From Wenxinia saemankumensis (GTDB lineage: Bacteria; Pseudomonadota; Alphaproteobacteria; Rhodobacterales; Rhodobacteraceae): DNA of 64,000 nt. The stretch spans positions 372,001-436,000 of the forward strand of contig NZ_FQYO01000001.1 of assembly GCF_900141735.1 (NCBI RefSeq). Direction: 5' to 3'. Within the stretch, counting starts at the first letter, position 1. Each line of letters starts with the position of its first letter. Below are positions 55,364-63,975 of the stretch, piece by piece. The position numbers and the translations under genes were made by a program. Below the pieces are notes generated by a model, which saw only the letters and a program-made list of their open reading frames with translations, did not search any database and had not been told where the DNA came from.

Positions 55364-57067
55364 ATGTCCGAGCCATTGACTCAGAGACCGGGCGCCCCGC
55401 CCCCCGGACCCGCCGCCGCGCCCCGCACGGCAGGGGGTGCGGCGCGCGGGCGGCGCCGCGGGCCGAGCGGCTGGGCGATCGGCGCGGCGCTGATCGCGGC
55501 GGCGATGCTCGGACCCGTGGCCGGGGTGATCTGGTTCGCGCTCAATCCGGCCGAGAACATCTGGCCGCATCTCCTCTCGACGACCCTGCCCCGCTATCTC
55601 GGCAACACCGCGCTCCTGATGGCCGGGGTCGGGCTGCTCGCCGCCTCGGTGGGGACCGGCGCGGCCTGGCTGGTGACGATGTACCGGTTCCCGGGCCGCG
55701 CCTGGCTGCAATGGGCGCTGCTCGCCCCGCTCGCCGTGCCGGCCTATGTCGGGGCCTACGCGCTGGTGGACTTCCTCGAATATGCCGGCCCCGTGCAGCG
55801 GGCCCTGCGCGCGGCCTTCGGCTGGCAGACCGCCTCGGATTACTGGTTCCCCGCGATCCGGACGCGGGGCGCGGCGATCCTCGTCCTCGGCGCCGCCCTC
55901 TACCCTTACGTCTACCTCCTCGCCCGGGCGGCGTTCCGCGAGCAATCGGGCGCCGGCTACGAGGTCGCGCGCGCGCTCGGCGTCGGCCCGTTCGGGCGGT
56001 TCTGGCGGGTCGGGCTGCCGATGGCGCGCCCCGCCATCGCCGCCGGCACGGCGGTCGTGATGATGGAGACGGTGAACGATTTCGGGACCGTGGACTTCTT
56101 CGCCGTCCAGACCCTGACCACGGGCATCTTCACAATCTGGCTGCAGGCCGGCAATCTCGGCGGCGCGGCGCAGCTGGCGACGCTGTCGCTGGCGCTGATC
56201 GTGGCGCTCGTCACGGTCGAGAAGCTGTCGCGACGGCGCGCGCGGACCCACGCCCCGGCGCGGGGCGCCCGCCCCGCCACCGCGCAGCCGCTGGCCGGCT
56301 GGCCCGGCGCGCTCGCCACCACCGCCTGCGCGCTGCCGGTCCTCGCCGGATTCGTGCTGCCGGTCGCGGTGCTGACCAGCCACGCCTTCGACGCCGCCGA
56401 ATGGCAGGAGCCGGGCCTCCTGCGCGCGCTGGTCCACACGCTGGCGACGGGGGGCGCCGCGGCGGTGATCACGGTCGCGCTCGGGCTCTTCATGGTCTAC
56501 GGCGCGCGGCTCTCGCGGTCGCGCCTGCCGGTGCTGCTGCTGCCGGTCAGCGCGATCGGCTACGCGGTGCCCGGCGCGGTCCTGGGGGTCGGGCTGCTCT
56601 TTCCGCTGGCCGCGCTCGACAACCGGGTGGCCGATGCCTGGACGGCGCTGACCGGGACCGATCCGGGCCTGATCCTGACCGGCAGCGCGGCGGCGCTCAC
56701 GCTGGCCTATGTCGTGCGGTTCTTCGCCATCGGGCAGGGCACGGCGGATGCGGCGCTGGGGCGGATCTCGCCCTCGCTGCCGATGGCGGCCCGCTCGCTC
56801 GGCCGCTCGGCCGGGGGCACGCTGCGCGCGGTGCACCTGCCGCTGATCCGGGGCAGCGCGCTCTCGGCGCTGCTGCTGGTCTTCGTCGATTGCGTGAAGG
56901 AGCTGCCCGCCACGCTGCTGCTGCGCCCGTTCAACTACGACACGCTCGCCACGCGTACCCATGCCAAGGCGAGCCTGGAGAAGATCGCCGAGGCCGCGCC
57001 CGCCGCGCTGACGATCACCGCGGTGGGCCTCTGCGCCGTCGCACTGCTGGCGCGCGCCAATCGCTGA
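55364..57067 (+). CDS. Iron(III)-type ABC transporter permease (FbpB-like, two-domain)
   Basis: A 567-residue membrane protein with about twelve helices in two homologous halves, each with an inner-membrane EAA loop (YEVARALGVGPFGRFWRVGLPMARP and AARSLGRSAGGTLRAVHLPLI). This fused plan is typical of Fe(III) importers such as FbpB/SfuB. The ending has KELPATLLLRPFNYDTLATRTH, a hallmark of the family. No binding-protein or ATPase gene is adjacent, so partners must be encoded elsewhere. The ATG at 55364 lacks a strong ribosome-binding site. Confidence 0.9.
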   Translation: MSEPLTQRPGAPPPGPAAAPRTAGGAARGRRRGPSGWAIGAALIAAAMLGPVAGVIWFALNPAENIWPHLLSTTLPRYLGNTALLMAGVGLLAASVGTGAAWLVTMYRFPGRAWLQWALLAPLAVPAYVGAYALVDFLEYAGPVQRALRAAFGWQTASDYWFPAIRTRGAAILVLGAALYPYVYLLARAAFREQSGAGYEVARALGVGPFGRFWRVGLPMARPAIAAGTAVVMMETVNDFGTVDFFAVQTLTTGIFTIWLQAGNLGGAAQLATLSLALIVALVTVEKLSRRRARTHAPARGARPATAQPLAGWPGALATTACALPVLAGFVLPVAVLTSHAFDAAEWQEPGLLRALVHTLATGGAAAVITVALGLFMVYGARLSRSRLPVLLLPVSAIGYAVPGAVLGVGLLFPLAALDNRVADAWTALTGTDPGLILTGSAAALTLAYVVRFFAIGQGTADAALGRISPSLPMAARSLGRSAGGTLRAVHLPLIRGSALSALLLVFVDCVKELPATLLLRPFNYDTLATRTHAKASLEKIAEAAPAALTITAVGLCAVALLARANR

Positions 57068-57132
57068 GAGGCGCGGCTTGCCCGGCCCGCGCCGGGCGCC
57101 TACCTCGTGCCCCCGACCGACCGGAGACGCCC

Positions 57133-57711
57133 ATGCCCCTTGCCCCCGACGCCCCGCTCGACAGCCTCGTCCTCGACGAGCCGACCCGGCCGAAGGCGCC
57201 GCCGATCCCCGGCGCGACCGAGGGGCAGCGCCGGGCCGGGCGGCACCTGGCCATGATCCACGCCCACCATCTTCGCGACCTTCTCGGCATCGGCCAGCTG
57301 GTCGAGCTGGTCGCGGCGGGCGAGGCGGGCGCGCAGCATCTGCCGAAGGCGCTGCAGGACATGGAGCTGACCGAGAACATGGCCCTGACCGGCACGCTCT
57401 GCGGCCGGGAATGCGCGGTGCTGACGATGCATCACGACATCGAGGAGACGAGCATGTTCCCCCATCTCGACCGCGTCGGGGATCCGGGGATCAGCGCCGT
57501 CGTGCAGCGCCTCAAGGACGAGCACGAGGTCGTCCACGCCCTTCTCCTGCGCCTGCAGGGCGAGGCCGCGACGCTGGCCGAGGCCCCGACCGAGACGGCG
57601 ATGCAGGCCGTCCGCGCCACCTATGCCCGCCTGACCGAGGTGGTCCGCTCGCATTTCGGCTACGAAGAGACCGAACTGCAGGAGGCGCTCGGCGTCCACG
57701 GCGGCCTCTGA
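57133..57711 (+). CDS. Hemerythrin-domain protein
   Basis: A 192-residue protein with a four-helix hemerythrin-like fold. Candidate iron ligands are MIHAHHLRDLL (His43/His46), VLTMHHDIEETSMFPHL, LKDEHEVVHALL and VRSHFGYEETEL. The 30-residue N-terminal extension is proline-rich. Such proteins bind oxygen, NO or iron in the cytoplasm. CCGGAGACG precedes the ATG. It follows the iron-permease gene by 65 nt, so co-transcription is plausible and gives a loose iron link. Confidence 0.88.
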   Translation: MPLAPDAPLDSLVLDEPTRPKAPPIPGATEGQRRAGRHLAMIHAHHLRDLLGIGQLVELVAAGEAGAQHLPKALQDMELTENMALTGTLCGRECAVLTMHHDIEETSMFPHLDRVGDPGISAVVQRLKDEHEVVHALLLRLQGEAATLAEAPTETAMQAVRATYARLTEVVRSHFGYEETELQEALGVHGGL

Positions 57712-57926
57712 CGCCCCCGGCGCGGGGGCCCCGCCGCCCCGCCCCGCCCTTGTCGTGCACCGGACCCTCAGGGGGGCCGGACCAGCGCCCCACGCTGTCC
57801 CGGGCCGCGCGCCGCCGCCCCCCCGGCGTCACGCTGCCTCACGTCAGCCGCCGCACCCAGGACACCTACCCGGACCTGTACCCAAACCCGGGCCCGAGCC
57901 CGGCCCCGGACGCCCGTCACGCCCCC

Positions 57927-58005
57927 CTCTTATCTTGCTCCAAGTACTCCGGGGGTCCGGGGGCAGCGCCCCCGGCCTCCCCGTCCGCGCACGGCCGGGC
58001 CCGGA
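57927..58005 (-). repeat. Rhodobacterales-type intergenic repeat, copy 2
   Basis: A 79-bp element starting CTCTTATCTTGCTC on the plus strand, with GGGGGC-AGC-GCCCCC hairpin. It differs from copy 3, 22 bp further on, at only 4 of 79 positions. Its end motif is shared, in reverse, with the copy at 53274-53336. The preceding DNA (57712-57926) is GC-rich and shows no gene. Confidence 0.75.
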
Positions 58006-58027
58006 CCACAAAGCCCGCCCCGCCCCG

Positions 58028-58106
58028 CTCTTATCTTGCTCAAAGTACTCCGGGGGTCCGGGGGCAGCGCCCCCGGCCTCCCCGCCCGCGCGCGGCCGGC
58101 CCCGGA
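58028..58106 (-). repeat. Rhodobacterales-type intergenic repeat, copy 3
   Basis: A 79-bp direct repeat of copy 2 (4 differences). It abuts the stop codon of the DUF1638 gene at 58107, so in that gene's direction it is placed as a terminator (hairpin GGGGGC-GCT-GCCCCC, then GGAGTACTTTGAGC). Confidence 0.75.
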
Positions 58107-58859
58107 TCACGCCCCCCGGACCGCCCCCTCCAGCGCCCCGAACCCGGTGAAACGCCGCTCGAAGGCGAGGCCCATCCGCCGCGCGCAGTCCTCGGCCCGG
58201 GCGGTCAGGTCCGGATCGTCGGCCTGCGCCTGGTAGACCAGCGTCCGGTACTGGCCGAAATACATGTCCCGCAGCTCGGGATGGCGGTCGAGGCCGAGCG
58301 GCTCCCAGACGAAGGCGTCGAACTGCCTGCAGAGGAAGTCGGTCAGGTAGAAGGCGTCGATCTCGTCCCGCGCGGCAAAGGTCTCCAGCCCCTCGTAGAA
58401 GGCGTAGCAATGGGGGCCGGCGATCATCTCCACCCCAAGGCCCTCGCAGGTGCGGGCCAGCGCGCCGCCGGTGCCGCAATCGGCATAGGCGACGAAGACG
58501 CGGTCGTAATCGGCCCGGCGCGCCCGCACCGCCGCCTCGACCGCCGGGGCGATGCGTTCGGGCCGGTTGTGCAGGATGGCGGGAAGGCAGTGCAGGTCGA
58601 TATGGGCCAGGCCGGACGCGTCGCGGATCGCGAGGATCTCGCGCGCCAGCGCCCCGCAGGCGAGGATCAGGATCCGGCCGGTCCCCCTCGCCTCCAGCCC
58701 CTCGCGGGTCAGGGCGCGATCGGAGGGCGCCCCTCCCCCGCGGGCGCGGGGCTCGTCGGCCGCCTGCCGCTGCGGCCCCGGCGCGCCGTCCTCGGCCGGT
58801 CCGGACACGGGCCTTACCAGCCGGCCGGCCCCCGCCGAAGGCGTCCTGCCCCGTCTCAC
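58107..58859 (-). CDS. DUF1638-family protein of the corrinoid operon
   Basis: A 250-residue protein of the DUF1638 family. The conserved part starts near residue 60 (RILILACGALAREILAI) and includes DLHCLPAILHNRPERI, VAYADCGTGGAL, GPHCYAFYEG and FYLTDFLCRQFDAFV. Family members sit beside corrinoid proteins and methyltransferases of methylamine or betaine metabolism; the cysteines suggest a metal or cofactor site, but the role is not established. The start is a GTG at 58859 overlapping the upstream stop (GTGA). The Arg/Gly/Pro-rich first 55 residues are unusual, and a later start is possible. Confidence 0.82.
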   Translation of the reverse strand: MRRGRTPSAGAGRLVRPVSGPAEDGAPGPQRQAADEPRARGGGAPSDRALTREGLEARGTGRILILACGALAREILAIRDASGLAHIDLHCLPAILHNRPERIAPAVEAAVRARRADYDRVFVAYADCGTGGALARTCEGLGVEMIAGPHCYAFYEGLETFAARDEIDAFYLTDFLCRQFDAFVWEPLGLDRHPELRDMYFGQYRTLVYQAQADDPDLTARAEDCARRMGLAFERRFTGFGALEGAVRGA

Positions 58860-59170
58860 GCCAGCCGCACCGCGGTGCCGTAGGCGACGATCTCGGAGGC
58901 GCCGCTCATCACGCTCGACGTCTCGAGCCGCACGGCCACGACCGCGTTCGCGCCGAGGCGGCTCGCCTCCTGGCTCATGCGGTCGATCGCCTGCTCGCGC
59001 GCCCCGGCGAGGAGCGAGGAATAGGATCTGACCTCGCCTCCGACCAGACCCCTGAGCCCCGCCACGATGTCGGTCCCGACATGCTTGGCCCGGACCGTGG
59101 CGCCCCGGACGAGGCCCATCACCTCGACGATCTCGCGGCCCGGCACGCCTTCGGTCGTGACGATGATCAT
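58856..59170 (-). CDS. YbjQ-family (DUF74) protein
   Basis: A 104-residue YbjQ/UPF0145 protein. It starts IIVTTEGVPGREIVEVMGLVRG and contains GTDIVAGLRGLVGGEVRSYSSLL and ANAVVAVRLETSSVM. The family forms pentameric rings and is called heavy-metal binding in databases, without a proven function. It overlaps the DUF1638 gene by 4 nt and the upstream small membrane protein gene by one base, so all three are co-transcribed. Confidence 0.92.
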   Translation of the reverse strand: MIIVTTEGVPGREIVEVMGLVRGATVRAKHVGTDIVAGLRGLVGGEVRSYSSLLAGAREQAIDRMSQEASRLGANAVVAVRLETSSVMSGASEIVAYGTAVRLA

Positions 59171-59391
59171 CAGTGCCTCATCCCGTCGTACCGGTCGTCC
59201 TCGGGATCGGACCGCCGCTCGGCCACGAGGCGCCAGAGCACGTAGAGGACCAGCGCCAGCGGAATGCCGGAGAGAAGCGCGGCCTCCATCGGCCAGGCGA
59301 AGGCGGCGACGAGGGTCGCGGCGGCCCAGATCGTCAGGCCGGCCGCCACCATCGCGGCGACGAGGATCAGCATCAGTTTCTCGAGCGGCAT
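59170..59391 (-). CDS. Small membrane protein in the corrinoid operon
   Basis: A 73-residue protein with two hydrophobic helices (LMLILVAAMVAAGLTIWAAA and ALLSGIPLALVLYVLWRLV) and an acidic tail. AGGAGG precedes the ATG. Its stop overlaps the YbjQ start (TGATG). The function is unknown. Confidence 0.82.
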   Translation of the reverse strand: MPLEKLMLILVAAMVAAGLTIWAAATLVAAFAWPMEAALLSGIPLALVLYVLWRLVAERRSDPEDDRYDGMRH

Positions 59392-59445
59392 CGGCGGTAC
59401 CTCCTGCGGTCAATATGGGCCCGCAGCGGCCGGGCCGGAACCCCC

Positions 59446-59625
59446 TCAGCGCGAGGCCCGCTCCCACAGGACCCGCGCGACGAGGGCGAGCGCCAGCGCC
59501 GCCGGCATCGCGAAGGTCGGCGGCGGGCCGCCCAGCAGCGGCTCGGCCAGGGCCATCGCGATCAGCGTCGCCGCGAGCCCCCCGAGGAGAAGGGCGAGGA
59601 CGCGCTTGATCGGGTGGGAGGGCAT
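59446..59625 (-). CDS. Tiny two-helix membrane protein
   Basis: A 59-residue protein: a short basic start (MPSHPIKR), a first helix (VLALLLGGLAATLIAMALA), a turn LLGGPPP and a second helix (FAMPAALALALVARVLWE). GGAG lies nine bases before the ATG. It sits between the corrinoid-protein gene and the other small membrane protein gene on the same strand. Its plan resembles its neighbour. Function unknown. Confidence 0.65.
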   Translation of the reverse strand: MPSHPIKRVLALLLGGLAATLIAMALAEPLLGGPPPTFAMPAALALALVARVLWERASR

Positions 59626-59709
59626 GACGCGGTCTCCGGGGGGCGGGGCGCCCCGCCGGCAGAGGTGGGGATCGCCCGGCCCCCGCGAAAGGGGCCGGGC
59701 CCGCCCGGA

Positions 59710-60411
59710 TCAGGCGTTCGGCTGGTTGTGGCGGCGGGCCACGAACTGTTTCGCCGTCTCGACCGCCACGGCCGCGTCGCGGCAATAGGCGTCGGCGCCG
59801 ATCGCCTTGCCGAATTCCTCGTTGAGGGGGGCCCCGCCGACGAGGACGATGTAGTCGTCGCGGATGCCCTGCTCCTTCATCGTGTCGATCACGACCTTCA
59901 TGTAGGGCATGGTCGTGGTCAGCAGCGCCGACATGCCGAGGATGTCCGGCTTCTCGGTCTCCAGCGCCTCGAGATACTTCTCGACCGCGTTGTTGATCCC
60001 GAGATCGACCACCTCGAAGCCGGCGCCCTCCATCATCATCGAGACGAGGTTCTTGCCGATGTCGTGGATGTCGCCCTTGACCGTCCCGATCACCATCTTG
60101 CCCATGCGGGGCGCGCCGGTCTCGGCCAGCAGGGGCTTGAGGATCGCCATCCCGCCCTTCATCGCGTTCGCGGCGAGCAGCACCTCGGGCACGAAGAGGA
60201 TCCCGTCGCGGAAGTCGCGGCCGACCACGGTCATGCCGCCCACCAGCGCCTGGGTCAGCACGTCGTAGGGCTGCCAGCCGCGATCGAGGAGGATGCGCGT
60301 GCCTTCCTCGATCTCTTCCTTCATCCCGTCGTAGAGGTCGTCGAACATCTGCGCGACGAGTTCCTCGTCGTCGAGTTCGGACAGGATGATCTCGTCGTCG
60401 TCGTCGGCCAT
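59710..60411 (-). CDS. Corrinoid (B12-binding) methyl-transfer protein, MtbC/MttC-like
   Basis: A 233-residue cobalamin-binding protein. A helical cap domain occupies residues about 20-100 (ALVGGMTVVGRDFRDGILFVPEVLLAA) and a Rossmann domain follows with the B12 motif GDIHDIGKN, whose His116 is the lower axial ligand. The SALLTTTM and VGGAPLN segments are also standard. Such proteins carry methyl groups from methylamines or glycine betaine to tetrahydrofolate. The matching MttB-type methyltransferase is not within the window. The first 15 residues are very acidic. Downstream genes on the strand encode small membrane proteins, YbjQ and DUF1638. Confidence 0.94.
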   Translation of the reverse strand: MADDDDEIILSELDDEELVAQMFDDLYDGMKEEIEEGTRILLDRGWQPYDVLTQALVGGMTVVGRDFRDGILFVPEVLLAANAMKGGMAILKPLLAETGAPRMGKMVIGTVKGDIHDIGKNLVSMMMEGAGFEVVDLGINNAVEKYLEALETEKPDILGMSALLTTTMPYMKVVIDTMKEQGIRDDYIVLVGGAPLNEEFGKAIGADAYCRDAAVAVETAKQFVARRHNQPNA

Positions 60412-60553
60412 GGCGGACCCCGGAAGTTGAACTGTCCCCAGCCTGTGCGCGGATAGGCCGCAACCGTCTGAGCGGATTGCGACAACACCTGCACCGGCGG
60501 CGACGCGCTGGCAAATGAGAAATGCGGAGGATGATGCTGCGCCGCTTTCATAT

Positions 60554-60568
60554 GTTCCGCATTTGTTC
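60554..60568. promoter_or_regulatory. LexA (SOS) box of the alphaproteobacterial type
   Basis: GTTC (60554-60557) and GTTC (60565-60568) are separated by exactly 7 nt, the LexA operator form known from alphaproteobacteria. It lies 12 nt before the start codon of the radical SAM gene, where bound repressor would block transcription. The surrounding DNA is relatively AT-rich. Confidence 0.75.
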
Positions 60569-60580
60569 TAGTCTTGAGCC

Positions 60581-61666
60581 ATGGACGAGGCCCCGATTCC
60601 CTTCTCGCGCGCGCGCCGGCCGGGCCGCGCGGCCACCGACAACCCGGCCATCCGCTACGAGTCGCTGACGCGCGAGCGGATCGACGACGGATGGGGCCCG
60701 GACGAGGACCTGCCGCCGCTGCGCACCGAGGTCAGCGACGAACGGCCGCGCCGGGTGATCAGCCGCAACACCTCGCCCGACATCTCGTTCGATCGGTCGA
60801 TCAATCCCTACCGGGGCTGCGAGCATGGCTGCATCTACTGCTTCGCCCGGCCGTCTCACGCCTTTCTCGGCCTGTCGCCCGGCCTCGATTTCGAGACGAA
60901 GCTGATCGCACGCCCGGACGCGCCCGCCCTCCTGGAGAAGGAGCTGCGGGCCAAGGCCTATGTCCCGCAGGTCATCGCGATCGGCACGAATACCGATCCC
61001 TACCAGCCGATCGAGAAGGAGCGGCGGATCATGCGCGGCCTGCTCGAGGTTCTGGCCGCCTACGACCACCCCGTCTCGATCGTGACGAAGGGCACGCTGG
61101 TCGAACGCGACATCGACATCCTCGCGCCGATGGCGGCGAAGGGGCTGGCGCGGGTGGGCATCTCGGTCACGACGCTCGATCCCGCCACCTCGCGCGCGAT
61201 GGAGCCGCGCGTGCCTTCCCCGGCACGGCGCCTCGCCGCGATCCGGCGCCTGTCCGAGGCGGGGATCGAGGTGCGGGTCATGGTCTCGCCCGTCGTGCCC
61301 GCCCTGACCGACCACGAGGCGGAGGCGATCCTGGCGCAGGCGAAGGCGGCGGGCGCCGTCGCCGCCTCCTGCATCGTCCTGCGCCTGCCGCAGGAAGTGT
61401 CGGGCCTGTTCCGCGACTGGCTGGAGGAGCGGTATCCGGACCGGGCGCGGCGGGTGATGAACCGCGTGCGCGAGCTGCATGGCGGCCGGGACTACGATCC
61501 CGAATGGGGCAAGCGGATGACCGGGTCGGGCGAATGGGCGCGGCTCTTCGGGCAGCGCTTCGACCTCGCCCGCAAGCGGCTCGGCCTCAGGAAGGACCTG
61601 CCGCCGCTGCGCTGCGATCTCTTCGCCCCGCCGCCCCGGCCGGGCGACCAGCTGTCGCTGTTCTGA
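60581..61666 (+). CDS. PA0069-family radical SAM protein (SplB-related)
   Basis: A 361-residue radical SAM enzyme. The cluster motif is YRGCEHGCIYC (Cys80, Cys84, Cys87), followed by FARPSHAFLGLSPGLDFETKL, AIGTNTDPYQPIEKERRIMR and VTKGTLVERD. The family is related to spore photoproduct lyase, and several members are found in DNA-damage regulons, though the exact reaction is unproven. An SOS box lies just upstream, so LexA control is likely here. It diverges from the corrinoid operon, and a strong terminator follows. Confidence 0.92.
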   Translation: MDEAPIPFSRARRPGRAATDNPAIRYESLTRERIDDGWGPDEDLPPLRTEVSDERPRRVISRNTSPDISFDRSINPYRGCEHGCIYCFARPSHAFLGLSPGLDFETKLIARPDAPALLEKELRAKAYVPQVIAIGTNTDPYQPIEKERRIMRGLLEVLAAYDHPVSIVTKGTLVERDIDILAPMAAKGLARVGISVTTLDPATSRAMEPRVPSPARRLAAIRRLSEAGIEVRVMVSPVVPALTDHEAEAILAQAKAAGAVAASCIVLRLPQEVSGLFRDWLEERYPDRARRVMNRVRELHGGRDYDPEWGKRMTGSGEWARLFGQRFDLARKRLGLRKDLPPLRCDLFAPPPRPGDQLSLF

Positions 61667-61776
61667 AGGGCCCTTCTGCGATCGAAGCCCGTCGGTGTCC
61701 CGGCGCCACCGGGGCCGGCCGGGGCCGGATCGGCTCGCGGAAGGTCGCACCCGCCCCCCGGGGTCGGATGCGCGAA

Positions 61777-61802
61777 GGGCCCGGGGGAACGCCCCCGGGC
61801 CC
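61777..61802. terminator. Bidirectional hairpin between convergent genes
   Basis: GGGCCCGGGGG (61777-61787) pairs perfectly with CCCCCGGGCCC (61792-61802) over the tetraloop AACG. It lies between the radical SAM gene and the convergent molybdenum hydroxylase gene and can serve both, although it has no T-tract. Confidence 0.65.
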
Positions 61803-61836
61803 GTCGACCGGATGCACCGGACCGAGGGGGACTCGC

Positions 61837-63975
61837 TCAGCCCCTGGCCTCGAGCGCGGCGATCACCTTGTCCGGCGTGGCCGGGTAGTCGTGCAGTCTC
61901 GCCCCGGTCGCGTGGGCGATCGCGTTGAAGATCGCCGCTCCCGCCCCCGAGATCCCGAGCTCGCCGATCCCCTTGGACTGGATCGGGTTCGCCATGTCGT
62001 CACGTTCCTCGAGGAAGGTGACGACCATGTCCGAGGGCACGTCGAGATGGCTCGCCACGTGGTAGTTGGCGAGATCGCGCGTGACGACATGGCCGTCGCG
62101 GCGGTCCATCTGCATGTCCTCGGTCAGGGCCGAGCCGAGCCCCCAGACCATGCCGCCGATCGCCTGGGAGCGGGCCGTCTTCTCGTTGAGGATCCGGCCC
62201 ATCGCCATCACCCCCAGCATCCGGCGCACCCGGACCTCGCCGGTCCATTCGTTGACCGCGACCTCCGCGAAATGCGCGCCGAACCCGGCGGAGAAATGGC
62301 TCTCCGCCGTCTTGCCGCCCTCGATGCTGGCCTCGGCCACGATCTCGGTGTCCACGAGTTCGGCCAGCGGCTTCTCGATGTTGCCGCCGCGCGCGATCCC
62401 GTCATTCAGCGTCAGGTCGTCCGCCGCGCAGCCCAGCTTCTCGGCGATCCGCTCGCGGATCTCCTTGGCGGCGAGGAAGGTCGACGATCCCGCGGACGAG
62501 GCGCCGAACGACCCGCCCGAGCCGGAGGCGCCGGGCAGGTCGGTATCGCCGAGGCGCACCTCGACCGCGTCGACGGGCAGGCCCAGCATCTCGGCCGCGA
62601 TCTGGCCGAGGATCGTGTAGGAGCCGGTGCCGATATCCGTCATGTCGGTCTCGACCACGGCGTGGGCGCCGTGCAGCCGCACGCGGGAGGCGGACTTCAC
62701 CAGCATGTTCGACCGCGCGGCCGAAGCGACGCCCATCCCGATCAGCCAGTCGCCCTCGCGCCGCGAGCCCGGCGCGCCGCGATCCGCCCAGCCGAAGGCG
62801 GCCGCGCCCTCGGTCAGGCAATCGGCGAGCCGGCGGGCCGAATAGGGCTGACCCGTCATCGGATTCTTCTCGGGCAGGTTCTTCAGCCGCAAGTCGACCG
62901 GGTCCATGCCCAGCTTGTCCGCCAGCTCGTCGAGCGCCGCCTCGAAGGCGAGCATGCCCACAGCCTCGCCGGGGGCCCGGACCGAACCTGCAGGCGTGGC
63001 GCTGATCCGCGCGACCGTCTGGGTGAAGCTGAGGCCGTCCGCCCCGTAGAGGAACTGCGAGGCCTGCGTGGTCGGCTCGGCGAAGCTCTCGCCGTCGAGA
63101 TTGGAGACGGTGTCGTCATGGCTGATCGCGGTGATGCGACCGTCCCGCGTCGCGCCGAACCGGACGCGCTGCCTGGTCTCGGACCGCCGCAGCACGCTGT
63201 CGAAGACGGTCTGGCGCGGCATGACCACGCGCACCGGGCGGCCCAGCTTCTCTGCCGCGACGCAGGCGGCGACCGCCTCGGGGCCGATGCCCAGCTTCGA
63301 GCCGAAGCCGCCGCCGATATAGGGCGACAGGATCCGGACCTTCGAGGGGTCGATCCCCAGGCTGTCGGCCAGCTCGTTCCTGTTGAAGCGCAGCATCTGC
63401 TGCGAGCCCTTGAGCGTGACGCGGTCCCCGTCCCATTCGGCGAGGGCGGCATGAGGCTCCATCGCGGCAGAGACGTGGGAGGGCGTGGTGAACTCGAGAT
63501 CCACCTTCACCTCGGCCGCGCCCCAGGCGGCGTCGAAATCGCCCGCCGTCTCGGGATCGGCGATCTCGGTGTCCTTCGGCTTGTCCGGAGACACGCCGCC
63601 CGGATCCGTCGTCTCGTAGCGCACCGTCAGCCGCTGCGCGGCGTCGCGCGCGGCCTCGAAGGTCTCGGCCACGACGAGCGCGATGGGCTGGCCGTGGTAA
63701 TGGACCTCGTCGCCCGGCTGGACCGTCGCCTCGCCGGCCATGCCCTGCGTCGGATTGCGGCTGAGGCGCGCATCGGTGACGATCTCGATCACGCCGTCGA
63801 TGTCCGCGATGCCGGCGCGGTCGAAGCCGGCGACCCGGCCGCGCGGGATCGTGGCCCGGACGAGCACGCCATGCGCCATCCGGGCGGGATGCGGCGTGTC
63901 GGCGGCATAGGGCGCGGTGCCCGAAACCTTCAGCTTGCCGTCCCGCCGGGGAAGCGGCTTGCCGATGATGCCCAT
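61837..63975 (-). CDS. Xanthine/aldehyde dehydrogenase family molybdopterin-binding subunit (start may lie outside)
   Basis: At least 712 residues of a large molybdenum hydroxylase subunit of the PaoC/YagR type. The start region IGKPLPRRDGKLKVSGTAPYAAD is typical, followed by GQPIALVVAETFEAARDAA, PYIGGGFGSKLG, and the C-terminal catalytic Glu in KGIGELGISGAGAAIFNAI. Such enzymes oxidise aldehydes or heterocycles with partner FAD and [2Fe-2S] subunits, expected to the right of the window. The ATG at 63975 has no clear ribosome-binding site and the frame stays open to the edge (LLDQTG precedes), so the true start may be further right. Confidence 0.92.
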   Translation of the reverse strand: MGIIGKPLPRRDGKLKVSGTAPYAADTPHPARMAHGVLVRATIPRGRVAGFDRAGIADIDGVIEIVTDARLSRNPTQGMAGEATVQPGDEVHYHGQPIALVVAETFEAARDAAQRLTVRYETTDPGGVSPDKPKDTEIADPETAGDFDAAWGAAEVKVDLEFTTPSHVSAAMEPHAALAEWDGDRVTLKGSQQMLRFNRNELADSLGIDPSKVRILSPYIGGGFGSKLGIGPEAVAACVAAEKLGRPVRVVMPRQTVFDSVLRRSETRQRVRFGATRDGRITAISHDDTVSNLDGESFAEPTTQASQFLYGADGLSFTQTVARISATPAGSVRAPGEAVGMLAFEAALDELADKLGMDPVDLRLKNLPEKNPMTGQPYSARRLADCLTEGAAAFGWADRGAPGSRREGDWLIGMGVASAARSNMLVKSASRVRLHGAHAVVETDMTDIGTGSYTILGQIAAEMLGLPVDAVEVRLGDTDLPGASGSGGSFGASSAGSSTFLAAKEIRERIAEKLGCAADDLTLNDGIARGGNIEKPLAELVDTEIVAEASIEGGKTAESHFSAGFGAHFAEVAVNEWTGEVRVRRMLGVMAMGRILNEKTARSQAIGGMVWGLGSALTEDMQMDRRDGHVVTRDLANYHVASHLDVPSDMVVTFLEERDDMANPIQSKGIGELGISGAGAAIFNAIAHATGARLHDYPATPDKVIAALEARG

